A stretch of DNA of 64,000 bases from Malachius bipustulatus (Eukaryota; Arthropoda; Insecta; Coleoptera; Melyridae). The translations under genes were made by a program, and so were the position numbers. The stretch is from positions 52,856,012 through 52,920,011 of the forward strand of contig OU342630.1 of the NCBI GenBank assembly GCA_910589415.1, written 5' to 3'. The notes below the pieces were generated by a model that ran no database searches, was not told the DNA's origin, and saw nothing but the letters and a program-made list of their open reading frames with translations. Positions 34,902 through 45,690 of the stretch are shown here, one piece after another. Every line of letters starts with the position of its first letter. The stretch's first letter is position 1.

Positions 34902-35158
34902 TACAGGGTGTTCGGTAATGGGCCAGCCAAAATTAAACATCATGTATAAAATCGTGTTTTAAACATAAGAAAAGAATAACGTTTTTTTCAGATATCGGGC
35001 TTCGTTGGGAAATATTTCCAAAAAAATGTAAAACTAAGGCAGCTCTGAAATTTAAAATAAATCATCCCGATCTGAAAAACGTTTTTCTTTTTTATGTTTC
35101 AAATACGATTTTATACATGACGTTTGGTCTGGACTGGCCCGTTACCGAACACCCTGTA
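34902..35158. mobile_element. Palindromic mariner-type MITE, 257 bp
   Basis: Left TACAGGGTGTTCGGTAATGG; right CCGTTACCGAACACCCTGTA. Inner arms also pair (CATGTATAAAATCGTGTTTT with AATACGATTTTATACATG; AACGTTTTTTTCAGAT with ATCTGAAAAACGTTTTT). Inserted directly against the preceding element at a TA. A partial copy is at 49,593-49,690. Confidence 0.9.
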
Positions 35159-36510
35159 AATAATATTTATTTCTGGATAACATAATGGTCTTATATCTTT
35201 ACTGAAATTTGACTTGTGTAACCATGCACGAGCGGGACTTGTCATTAATAAAATAAATAACAGAGTTAACTAGTTGTATTTCGTCTAATAAGTAATTATT
35301 ACAGTGATAAATGGAAAAGGTGCACTTATGTAAATAACAATAATAAGGGAAAGTTCGTACATGGCGATACAATGGATAATTGCCAATACTATGGACAATT
35401 TCCAATAACGGAGGAGACAAATGCAAGCCGCGGGGTAAAAACTAGAAAACCCCGATGCGTCAGACTGCTTTAGAAATCTCATGGAACATGGAATACCTAC
35501 CTACTTCATAACTTACCTACACTACGTAGTGGAGTAAAATCGGCCTGAAATTATGCTGTTTTTTTTATGAAGGTAGAACCAGATGAGACCTTCACTATCT
35601 TGTAGAGAATGATTTTGTCCATCCGAAATGGAATGTGACAACTTTTTTTAGTAGTAACGAATTTTGAAAAATCGAATTTTCTGCTCCCGAGAAATTATTA
35701 GAAATTTGTGTTTTTTAAAACATCCATCGCGCTCATAAAGCAACGGTTTGAGCTACGGTAATGAATTTTTCGGCATATACTCAAAAAACAAGAGCGCTTC
35801 TAGTGGAACTCAGCAAAATTCGAAAAGTTAAGTACTTTTTGAGATAATTGGCCGTAAAGTCGGATTAAGTAAAACCGAGCATTGAAAACTTCATCATGCG
35901 GGTAGCTATGTGAATTATTGGGAATAGATGTCTATATGTACGGACTTGAACGAAGAAAACATTATAGAAAAGTTTTTAAAAAAAGATTCAGCGAGTTAGG
36001 TCTCATAGTTTCCGAGAAACCGATTTTTTATTTTACCGTGAATTTGCGCTCGGTCGCTCCGAGTTACTATATTTGCGTATAAACTAATGCGAAGTCTAGG
36101 TTTTGATGCTTCCGCACTGCACACTGGAATAGCGATCGAGTTCTTCCGTAGGTATGTCTAAGGAAAAATCCACACTGATCTAAAAAATGAACGCACCGAA
36201 ACTATTTTTGTTCAATGAAATAAAGAAACATTTTTGCTTAAGTTCGCAATCTTTGAATTTGGTGATAAACGAAAGTTAACAAGCACGCAAGATATCTTTG
36301 TACGCAAATCGTTTTTCATTTTACATCGTATCTTGACTTTTAGTAATGAGTAAAAAAATCTTTTTTGTTTTTTAGGGATTTCCTCATGGTGTGTTGATTT
36401 CTAGAAATTCTTGGAGCAGTGAATATTATTATTCGAATATAAGAAATCTAATAATTTTTTGTTTTACAATGTCGGCAAGTGGTTGTAGGCATATTACCTA
36501 TACAGTACTA

Positions 36511-36843
36511 TACAGGGTGTTGATTTTCAAAGCGGGCCATAGGGGATTAGCATTGCGAAAGTGGTTTTTGAGGATTCCTGCTCGCCGTTTAAACTGACAG
36601 AAATGGTTTTGGTATCAAAATGAAGCTGAAATTATTGCGCATAACGCTTGACATCAGAAATTAATTTAATTTCACGTTGTTTTCTAAAATTCTTCAGTAA
36701 AAATTCAAGTAATTGTTAATGTTTAATCACAAAATAGCATACCTTGTCTAAACAATAATGACGTTTCTACGTTTCGCAATGCTTCGAAACCACTTTCGCA
36801 ATGCTAATCCCCTATGGCCCGCTTTGAAAATCAACACCCTGTA
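36511..36843. mobile_element. Palindromic mariner-type MITE, 333 bp
   Basis: Left TACAGGGTGTTGATTTTCAA and right TTGAAAATCAACACCCTGTA are exact complements; the next 40 bases (GCGGGCCATAGGGGATTAGC) also mirror. TA target duplication on both sides (36,509-36,510; 36,844-36,845). Non-coding. Confidence 0.93.
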
Positions 36844-36907
36844 TACAAATAAAGATCATTTGTTTATATTTTTATTGAAAATTAGGTAGGTAGGTAAGTA
36901 CCTGCTA

Positions 36908-38290
36908 TACAGGGTGTTAAGTACCAACTAGTACAAAATAAAGGAGGTGATTCTACGACTTATTCTAAGAAACTAAGGAGAAAAATTCCTATTAACATGG
37001 GTCCACAAAAGCACCTTTTTCGAGATAAAAAAAAAAAATTATTTTTTCTTACTTTTTCTCAAGAATCTCAAGAATCGTTTGAGCTACACAGGCTCCAGCT
37101 TTTGTACAGATTATTACATTAATAATAGCTACTTTTAAGTGTTTTTTACACAAAGAATACTCTTGGTTAAATATAAGCCACCGTTCTCGAGAAAAACGGC
37201 ATTTTATGATCATAAAAACGCACAAAATTCAACATAAACAAAAAATTTATTTTCAAAACTTCCCATACCGTAACATGTACAAATTCAAATGTGCACCTAT
37301 TTTTCTTGTGCTTGTAGCCAGATTTTTTCCATCTTCGTCTAGAACAGCTTCTTATTCCACCTGAACATGAAGAGCTTTTGGCCGTTGACACGTACGATTG
37401 AACTTCTATTTTTTAACTTTAATTTTTTGTATAATTATTGTAATATTATAATTCTTAAATTATTACTGTCGTCCGAAAATTTTGGCAACAATAATGTTAA
37501 AAGTACGATAACGGCAATCTACCACTTTTTTCGTCTTTTATCGCACCTGTACTTATTTTTTTCAAGCGAATGCCAAAATTTTCCGACGACTGTAATAATT
37601 TAAGTATGTATTATAATATAAATAAAAAATTAAAGTTAAAAAAAGTTCAATCGTAGGTTTCTTGGTAGATATGAACGGCCAAATGCTCTTCATGTTTAGG
37701 TGGAAGAAGCTGTTCTAGACGAAGTTTAAATTAATGTTGCTACTAGCACAAGAAAAATGGGTGCAAATTTGAATTTGTGCCATGTTACAGTATGAAAAAT
37801 TATGAAAATAAATTTTTTGTTCATGTTGAGTTTTGTACGTTTTTGATCATAAAATGACGTTTTATGACGTTTTATGACTCGAGAACGGTGGCTTCTACAG
37901 CATTTGATCAGGAGTACTTTTTTGTGTAGAAAACATTGGCTCTGTGAAATTTGCTCTCAAAATGTCAATTTTTCCAGTGCCGTAAAAGTTAATGGGGTGA
38001 AACCCTTACCAAACCCTAAAATCTCTACCACTGGCATATCTTAGAACATTAGTTTCAAAGTAGCCTTCAAAGTAGCTATTATTAATGTGAAAATTTGTAC
38101 AAAAGCTGGAGCCTGTAGCTCTAACGGTTCTTGAGATATCGCAAAAAAAGTAAGAAAAAACAATTTTTTTGAACACCATCTCGAAAATGGTGCGTTTGCG
38201 GACCCCATGTTAATAGGAACTTTTCTTCTTAGAATAGGTCGTAGAATCACCTCTTTTATTTTGTACTAGTTGGTAGCTAACACCCTATTA
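36908..38290. mobile_element. Large palindromic mariner-type element, 1.38 kb
   Basis: Starts TACAGGGTGTTAAGTACCAA and ends in a decayed complement (TTGGTAGCTAACACCCTA). The mirror symmetry runs through almost the whole element: AGGAGGTGATTCTACGACTT, ACAGGCTCCAGCTTTTGTAC, ACGGTGGC/GCCACCGT, GAACAGCTTCTT with its complement, ATGAAGAGCTTTTGGCCGTT with its complement, and at the centre (about 37,510) GTCGTCCGAAAATTTTGGCA against TGCCAAAATTTTCCGACGAC. No transposase frame. RNA from either strand could fold into a very long hairpin. Confidence 0.9.
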
Positions 38291-38309
38291 TAGGTATAAA
38301 AATGAAAAA

Positions 38310-38580
38310 TTAAATGTCTTCATCTTCGTCGGTGTCATCTTTCTCAACAATTTTCTGCAAGTTATTGCAATTTCTAGAAGTGCAGTCTGAACAACATCTC
38401 TATACCCTTCTTTTATACAAACACAAAATCATCTTTACTTAATTCAGCTGCCTTTATTATGTTTAATAATCCCTTTTCAGTTGGGTTATTAACAATTGTG
38501 TCTTTTGAGCAATCACAAAGATGTCCACAAATCAAACTTCAATTATTATTGTCTTCAATTTTCAAGTAATTGAACTACTA
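38310..38580 (-). pseudogene. Remnant of a Cys-rich transposon-encoded protein
   Basis: Reading down from 38,580: ICGHLCDCSKDTIVNNPTEK, then GLLNIIKAAELSKDDFVF and a stop, all in one frame. Then, in another frame, RCCSDCTSRNCNNLQKIVEK and an acidic tail DDTDEDEDI before a stop at 38,310-38,312. The N-terminal Cys/His start with ...EKG..NI..AAE..KDD, and a C-terminal Cys cluster with acidic tail, resemble the two ends of long proteins common in insect mobile elements; the middle is missing. I infer an internally deleted gene, perhaps native to the 35.5-40.4 kb element. No function is assigned. Confidence 0.5.
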
Positions 38581-38788
38581 AATTGTTACTTTAGCTTAGC
38601 GGATTGGCTACAAATCTATTGAAGTGTTCAGTATAAACTTATTTACCGAACTTTTTCGTAATTATAAAATTGATATGTTTCTTTGTAACTATTATTAAAC
38701 ATACTACAATGATTTTTAAACAATAATTACAATCACTACCACGTGCAACTACCACTTTCAATACGAACCGCAAGTTCTGTGTATAATA

Positions 38789-39423
38789 TAAGGCCCGGTT
38801 ACACGGTCCGTGGTTCGGCGAACCTGTCTCGAAGAGCCGCGAACCACGCACCGTGTGACATAGGTGGCTCGCTATGGGCTCGCGGTTCGTGGTGTATGGT
38901 TCGCTGTATCCATCGGGAGTCGGTAAATTTGCACAGAACAAAGCGGGTGAACCGATAGGTTCGTGTAGGTTTGTCGTCGGTTCGTGCTGGTTCGCCATAT
39001 CCCGAACCAATGATCAGTTTTGCAATTTATTTTATGACAATTTGTGTCTTTTATTGCATACAGGCGGAAATTAAAAGTGATCTTAGTTAGGAAATTGATA
39101 GCAAGTCTTCGTATACTGCTTTTTAATGGTATAATCGTAATTGATTCCGGGCACTTTTGCCGTGGTCCCTGGAAATTTTCTCCGAACTGACATGATCGGT
39201 GGTTACGTGTACATTGATAATTGACTTGACAGTTGGGAGAGCGCTCCTATTGCTTTCAATAAAACAAACTGGGTTCCATATTGTCTCGGCGAACCGATTG
39301 CGAAAAAATACTAAACGAGCCACGAACTGTGTGACCATCCCTGGTTCGCTAAAGTGCGAGTCTCTGCGAACCACGCACCAGTTCTGTGGTTCGCCGAACC
39401 ACGCACCGTGTAACTGGGCCTTA
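38789..39423. mobile_element. TIR DNA element rich in GGTTCG/CGAACC, 635 bp
   Basis: Left TAAGGCCCGGTTACACGG and right CCGTGTAACTGGGCCTTA are near-exact complements; inside them GGTTCGGCGAACC and GGTTCGCCGAACC also correspond. The left 230 bases and right 120 bases are crowded with GGTTCG or CGAACC. Open frames on both strands are by-products of these repeats. Inserted inside the 35.5-40.4 kb element. Confidence 0.88.
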
Positions 39424-39506
39424 AGGCGCAGCATAGGTAGTAGTGCGCTATCGCGTTAATCCCATTCCGAGAACCATTTTAAAAAATCGGTTTCTCGGAA
39501 ACTATA

Positions 39507-39909
39507 GTCCAATAAAGTCTAAAAAGTCATACGTATCGATTAAGAATACACCTCCATTTGATAGTTCGATTTATTTTGTTTCATATACGTGGTTTTTATA
39601 GTAACCGTCCAGTTTGTCTAAACACTCCATCCCGCATAAATAAGTATACGTCAACATTGGTTTTGAATGAGAATTAAATGCACAGCACAGAGGATAGAAT
39701 GTCATTACGTGAATAAATTTTATGTAGTTGTCAGTGGCTCTCAAACTGACGTAAGCGTCATTCATTCATTGTTTGAATGATTCCTTCAATAATTTACGCT
39801 CGTTCACAACTTGACAATTAACTGTTTGACATTTTCTGGTGAAATTAAAAATATTAATTCGGACGGTTAGTGTAACGTCACATCTGACTTTTTAAAGTTA
39901 ATCCTACTA
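39507..39909. mobile_element. Small TIR element interrupting the right arm, ~400 bp
   Basis: The outer element's arm reads CTCGGAAACTATA up to 39,506 and resumes with TATGAGACCTAAC at about 39,908, whereas the other arm is continuous. The ends of the inserted piece are roughly inverted (AAAGTCTAAAAAGTCA against TGACTTTTTAAAGTT). TA or TATA repeats at both junctions suggest a TA target. Non-coding. Confidence 0.75.
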
Positions 39910-40401
39910 TATGAGACCTAACTCGCTGAATCTTTTTTTAAAAACTTTTCTATAATGTTTTCTTCATTCAAGTCCGTACATATAGACGTCTATTCCCAAT
40001 AATTCACATAGCTACCCGCATGATGAAGTTTTCAATGCTCGGTTTTACTTGATCCGACTTTACGGCCAATTATCTCAAAAAGTACTTAACTTTTCGAATT
40101 TTGCTGAGTTCCACTAGAAGCGCTCTTGTTTTTTGAGTATATGCCGAAAAATTCATTACCGTAGCTCAAACCGTTGCTTTATGAGCGCGATGGATGTTTT
40201 AAAAAACACAAATTTCTAATAATTTCTCGGGAGCAGAAAATTCGCTTTTTCAAAATTCGTTACTACTAAAAAAAGTTGTCACATTCCATTTCGGATGGAC
40301 AAAATCATTCTCTACAAGATAGTGAAGGTCTCATCTGGTTATACCTTCATAAAAAAAACTACCAGAAATAAGCGAGATAGAGCAGCGATTTTACTCCACT
40401 A

Positions 40402-41128
40402 ACGGGACGGGTGGTTCGAATGGTCTTGGCTTGGGCCCTAGTCGGTGGGGCAGCGGCGTGAAATGTCTGGCACTACCGATCGATGAAATCAGGAGTGAAT
40501 GAATACCAGCTGGTAGTGTCGCTAATATTTTATACTTGTCATATTCTCAATAGCCAATGTCCTACTGCCTAATGTTTCAACCTTATACTATTAAATAAAA
40601 TATTATCATAATAAATAAATATTTATTATATTGTCTAAGGTTTCAACAAACTGTTACTAGAAATTAATTGGAAATAAAAATGGCGGAATTGGCGGGAGCA
40701 GCATTCTACTCTGTAGCATCTACACTGTACAATGAAAATTTATTAAATTAAATTTAAATTATTTCTACTACATTAACTTTGATATAATAGAAAAATAATC
40801 TATAAAAAAAATTGAAAGATAACTTCCTTAACTCGGGTTGAGTTTGTAGAAAAAATCGTCTCCATCAAGATAAATAAAACACAATTTTTCGGGTTTTATT
40901 TTATTATTGAAATTAGGTACAATAATTTTCAGTTTTTATTTTTCTTACTATGTTGCTTAAAAATAATCAATAATTATTGTTTGGTAGAAGATTATTACAT
41001 CCACTTTTTTGTTATGTTTTGTATTTATTTGTAAATTCTTTTAGTAAGATACCTATTTATATTAAACTTCATTTACTATAAGTATTTCTAATTTATTAAC
41101 TTTTTTTGTAAAAGATAACACTTTGATT
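40402..41128. other. AT-rich stretch, no feature seen
   Basis: Begins with a short mixed-composition piece (40,402-40,520), then is very AT-rich. No gene or repeat seen. Confidence 0.45.
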
Positions 41129-41602
41129 TCTTATCTGATTATTTATCATTTTAATTTTTTAGTAAAATATTAAACTTAAATTTACTGTTTCTTATTTGTG
41201 TATTTATAATAAACTGTTTTGCTATGCTTGCTTTTATTCATTTGTTTATTGCACCTACGAATCCACTAACGAAGGACAGGACCATTTTCCATTTTATATT
41301 TCAATTTCAAATACCAATTTTCTTTTTTGTATCGTAAAATTGGAAAATGGTCCTGTCCTTCGTTAGTGGATTCGTAGGTACAATAAACAGATGAATAAAA
41401 GCAAGCATAGGTATAGCAAAACAGTTGTTTATTATAAATACACAAATAAGAAACAGTAAATTTAAGTTTAATATTTTACTAAAAAATTAAAATGATAAAT
41501 AATCAGATAAGAAAATCCACTAACGAAGGACAGAACCATTTTCCATTTTATATTTCAATTTCAAATACCAATTTTCTTTTTTGTATCGTAAAATTGGAAA
41601 AT
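41129..41602. repeat. Near-identical palindrome plus direct duplication
   Basis: Left arm 41,129-41,290 and right arm 41,342-41,512 are reverse complements with only a few substitutions and small indels, around a ~50-base loop. Directly after the right arm, 41,515-41,602 repeats 41,262-41,349 in direct orientation (CCACTAACGAAGGACAG through to TAAAATTGGAAAAT). High identity means recent formation. It could be a replication or template-switch product, or an assembly artefact. Confidence 0.88.
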
Positions 41603-41764
41603 CTGAAAGTATTTTGTATTTTCCATTTTAAATAGTTTATCAGAAAGCATTTTGTTCTTTCTATTTTAAATACATTTTGAAAACCATTTTACCCATCTCT
41701 GAAAATACCAACATAAAAGATGAAATTCTGAAAATTTTACAAGTTTGGGTTTAGGTTGCTACGA

Positions 41765-42040
41765 TATTTAACTGCAATAATTATACATTTCCAGATAATA
41801 TTGCCCAATTTTGGTCACAGAAAATAAGAAACAACCTGGCCTGATCATTTCTATAAAATGTGGTTTTAAAGCTCGCCTAAATTCAATAAAAGTAAAATGG
41901 ACGACATTTGAGGCTAATCCAAACCCGTCGATTTTTGTTTTCAGATTATAATTTTTTACAGGGGTAGTTACCCCTCTGGAATTTTGAAACATTAAGGGGG
42001 TAGTGTGGTATGTCATTTGATAGGTAATAATAGTATATTT
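41765..42040 (+). repeat. ~270-base repeat, copy 1 of 3
   Basis: Shares GGCTAATCCAAAC...CGATTTTTGTTTTC and GGGGTAGTTACCCCTCTGG with 43,935-44,190 (direct). Shares TACCCCTCTGGAATTTTGAA and TATGTCATTTGATA with the inverted copy at 44,480-44,595. An open minus-strand frame (41,768-42,016) is not conserved in the others. Confidence 0.6.
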
Positions 42041-42529
42041 TTTAATTAAAAATTAAATCTTCCTTCAGTTCCTTGTCTGCCTCATCCTGGCTTCTACTAA
42101 AATCATATTTATTCGAATAAGGTTTTCTCATGTTGAATTTCGTTTTCGTTTCTAAAGAAACGAGTGATCTCGTGTCTGTTCTAGATTAAATTATAATAAA
42201 TTGATCAAATTGTTGACTGATTAATTGAATATGTAGATTAATTATTTGGAAAAGCAGTCGATAATGAAATTACTATTTTTTCTCAAAACCCAAGCTTTCA
42301 AACTTTATTTTAGTTCTTCTTCAGGGGTAGGAAAGTGCATGAGGTCTAATAACTTGTTAATAATGATGGACATTTTTTGAATAAACAACAGCTGTTACAA
42401 ATCTTCTCTGTTCCTGTATAAACCATATATAATAAAACATTTCAAAGGTTTGTCTAAAAGTTTAAAAAAAATTCCAAATCTATTTTACGTTTTAATATTT
42501 TTTCCTAATCTTTTTTTTTTTTGAAAATA

Positions 42530-43275
42530 CCGTGTGTCCCCGGATAGGTGAAACGACTCTTATAAAAGACAAAAATTTTTTTGATTTTAATTTTAATTTT
42601 TGGGGGTTCAGCCCTGCTTGGTTAAAGAATAATTTCTAACAAAATTTTAGTTTTGAAAAATCAAGCATGCCTTGGAAATTTCCAAGAAACCGGTTTTTAT
42701 GTTGAGTAAAGTGCCTTTTATGTGGCAAATACGACAAAATGTTATTTGAAAAAGTTGTTCAGAATCAACATTTAGGTCCGTATACAAAATTTCAAAATCA
42801 TAGGCAATTTTGATCTTTTACATTTACTTTCATGTTTATTTCACAAATCAAAGAATTTCATTTGTAACAAAGACTGATATTGACAGATTGCTATTGCTAT
42901 GGATACGATTTGGTTTTTCCATGGCAGGCATTGTTACAAATTATGAAATTCTTTGATTTGTGAAATAAAACATAAAAATAAATGAAAAAAATAATAGTTG
43001 ACCTATGATTTTGAAATTTGGTAAAGGGACCTAAATGTTGATTCTGAACAACTTTTTCAAATAACATTTTTTCGTATTTGCTACATAAAAGGCACTTTAC
43101 TCAACATAAAAACCGGTTTCTTGGAAATTTCCTAGGCATGCTTGACTTTTCAAAACTAAAATTTTGTTAGAAATTATTATTTAGCCAAGCAGGGCTGAAC
43201 CCCAAAAAATTAAAATTGAAATCAAAAAATTATTGTCTTTTATAAGAGTCGTTTCACCTATCCGGGGACACACGG
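42530..43275. mobile_element. TA-flanked long-TIR transposon, 746 bp
   Basis: Starts CCGTGTGTCCCCGGATAGGT and ends in ACCTATCCGGGGACACACGG; TA on both sides (42,528-42,529; 43,276-43,277). Arms of about 330 bases mirror (AACGACTCTTATAAAAGACA, AGGGCTGAACCCC, AAACCGGTTT, AGGCACTTTACTCAACATAA, TTGATTCTGAACAAC). Outside the TA the flanks also pair: CCAAATCTATTTTACGTT (42,474) against AACGTAAAATAGATTTGG (43,283), so it sits at the centre of an older palindrome. No transposase. Confidence 0.92.
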
Positions 43276-43934
43276 TATAAGAACGTAAAATAGATTTGGA
43301 ATTGGTTTAGAAACTTAGGCTGCCATTTAATAAAAACCAAGATGGCGGCCTTAGACAAACGCCAGTCTCACAAAACAAATGAAACTCAAATCAACGTATG
43401 GGTATTTATGTGTAATTCAACATCAACCCTACCAAATGTCAAACCCCCTCTGCGTAATCACGCTTGGTGCAATACTTTTTACGCATCCTGCATAGGTAAA
43501 CAATGGATTGGTTTGTTCATGCAGGCTGTTTTTTTTTTAAATATTGTTCAGTATTCTGTAGAATTATATTCTTATGGCAGTTTTACTTCATAAAAATCGA
43601 AACTCCAAATTATTATGAAAGTTTCAAAATGGTCCGTGTAAGCAGTGTAATTTCAAAATTTCTTTAGTATCTAATTTTTTCACATCTTTGAAAAATCTCA
43701 TAAAAAAACTATGAAAAGAAAATATATTTTTATCTCAATAAAATCAATATTATTATTATTCGATTCATGGGTATAGGTATCTTATATGTGGTGGTGTGAG
43801 TCTTACAGCCAGTATTATAAAGGCTCATTAAGTTAACGGGAAGATTTCTGGAGCCGTTTCTAGAAAAAGTAGCCATTGGCCATAGGTGGAAAATATAGCA
43901 ATTCAGTGACTCTTGGCATGAAAGGGATTACAAA
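43276..43934. other. No gene recognised
   Basis: AT-rich. The frame 43,342-43,593 (+) is open but unrecognisable. The first 25 bases are the right arm of the older palindrome. Confidence 0.4.
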
Positions 43935-44190
43935 AATGTTAATAAAAGTAATTTGACGTCGATATTAGCGTTGTATCAGAAATATTCCCGTTAGTTAAAT
44001 GGGCCTTTAGAATACTGATGGCTGCGCCAGAGTCTGGCATAAATTCAGTATTTGTAAAATAATTAACTTTCGAGACAAATCCAAAATTTTCGAAAGTACG
44101 GAAAACACTCGATTTTAGTTTTAAATTGTCGTCACCTTTTTTCATACAACCCCCTCAACGGGGGTGATTACCCCTCTTAAACTTGCAAAC
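43935..44190 (+). repeat. ~270-base repeat, copy 2 of 3
   Basis: Direct relative of 41,765-42,040 (AAATCCAAAATTTTCG...CTCGATTTTAGTTTT, GGGGGTGATTACCCCTCTT). Confidence 0.55.
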
Positions 44191-44479
44191 AAGAAAGCAA
44201 CCTGAACAGAAACCATGAAATTCTTGGATTTTGAAGGTCAATTTTCAGAATTTCTTTGCAAAATGAAAATTTTAATTAGAAAGGCTACATTACCTGCATG
44301 CATACTGATACGAACGAGAATCGTATATTATTAGCCTTATAAAATAATATATTTCCGTGATAAATTTCATTTATCATAATACCTATCATGCAGGTTATAA
44401 TGTAACCTTTTGTAGTAGATATTTAAATTTTACAACTAAAGCTCTCGCATAAAAGTAATACAAAAATATAAATATTGCT

Positions 44480-44595
44480 GAATAGAGCATTTAATTACGT
44501 ATCAAATGACATATCCACATATAGACCGACCCCGTTTAGGTACATTTGAAAATTCCAGAGGGGAATTACCCCTTCTAAGGGGTGCAAGATTAATA
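44480..44595 (-). repeat. ~270-base repeat, copy 3 (inverted, partial)
   Basis: In reverse complement reads GGGTAATTCCCCTCTGGAATT and GATATGTCATTTGATACG, matching copy 1. Confidence 0.6.
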
Positions 44596-45690
44596 GGAGG
44601 GGGCTGCAAAAAAAATTGAAAAAAATAATAGAGGATTTTCAAATTGATTTTTTATTCAGATACTGAAATGAAAGCCCGGCAATAATTGTACAGATCTAAT
44701 AATGATATTTTTGACAGTTCAATTATTCGGCTTAACTTAATTTTAGTGAGTAATTTAGATGGATGTTCCGTGTGTATTTTAAGTTCTAGTTCATTATGTT
44801 TCACTTATACGTACCTAAAAGTCCAATTTTTTTTAATACTCATTTCATTACGTTACCTTAAGCCGTAAGTAGGTACCCTAAACATACTAAATAATGAGAG
44901 GTTGACTTAGGTACATTTTGGAATAGTTTTCTCCAAAATTTTTTATTTCATAGTAATTTTGTTGGGAATTAATACGAAATTGACTACATTTAGATTATGT
45001 TTATCTGTGCATATTTATTTAAAATTTTACTAGGGACGGTTTAAAGAATGTTTTATCTCGTGTCTAACTCATCGAAAGAGAGAACATATTAATTTATTAC
45101 GCGAATAATTAACTGTAGATAGGTAGGTAGGTACACATACATTAATAAACCACCAATAAAAAATTGTAGGTACCTACTTATTCTACTTGGGTATTATGAT
45201 TTTACGTTGCAACGCTTGATAATAATTATTGTACCTGCTAAAGAATTTAAAAAGTAAAGAAAACGCGTATAGGTAGATAGTAGAGGTAAGTATGCCTACC
45301 TATTAAAATAATGTACTTTTAATTGTTTCCAGTTATTCTATAAGTAGGTATTAATAATTGAAAAAAAGATTTCACATTTTGGCTTGATTTGAGCATAGTT
45401 CACGTTATGTTTTATAATTTTTTCTGTGATTTAACAATAGTAATTTAAAAACAACTAAAATTATTTAAAAATAGTATGGTTAAAAAGTAAAAATGGTTCA
45501 AGGAATACAATATCATTATAGTCATGAAACTGCTCGTCAAAAAACATCGTACTACTCTTCGTCAAAAAGCGAGAGAATAAGCTACCTATAGTTGTCTAGA
45601 CCGCCGGGGGAAGCTCCGGAGGAACGATTCCTACGAACTCGAGAACGCCAAGGTCAAATATGGATTTATTGAATCCCAGTGATATACGTT
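44596..45690. other. AT-rich stretch; TAGG repeats
   Basis: No gene. Short TAGGTAGGTAGGTAC run at about 45,120-45,133 and several GTAGGTACCTAC-type strings typical of this genome. Confidence 0.45.

Larger units (their letters stand above)
35527..40401. mobile_element. Long-TIR DNA element (4.9 kb) with nested insertions
   Basis: The outer arms are reverse complements for about 500 bases: TAGTGGAGTAAAATCG at 35,527 and CGATTTTACTCCACTA ending at 40,401, then GAACCAGATGAGACCTTCAC, ATGATTTTGTCCATCCGAAA, CAAGAGCGCTTCTAGTGGAA, TAGACATCTATTCCC-type blocks and AAAGATTCAGCGAGTTAGG in mirrored order. ACG flanks both ends (35,524-35,526; 40,402-40,404), a possible 3-base target duplication. The right arm is broken at 39,507-39,909 by a small element; three others lie in the spacer. 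Native interior is 36,020-36,510, 38,291-38,788 and 39,424-39,475. The only protein trace is at 38,310-38,580. Superfamily unknown. Confidence 0.75.

Noticed and set aside
36360..36510. Possible exon after a TTTTTTGTTTTTTAG acceptor with an ATG at about 36,469
   Set aside because: The frame runs straight into an inserted MITE and has no recognisable protein; insufficient support.
38743..39459. Overlapping open frames on both strands
   Set aside because: They arise from the GGTTCG/CGAACC repeats of the TIR element, not from genes.
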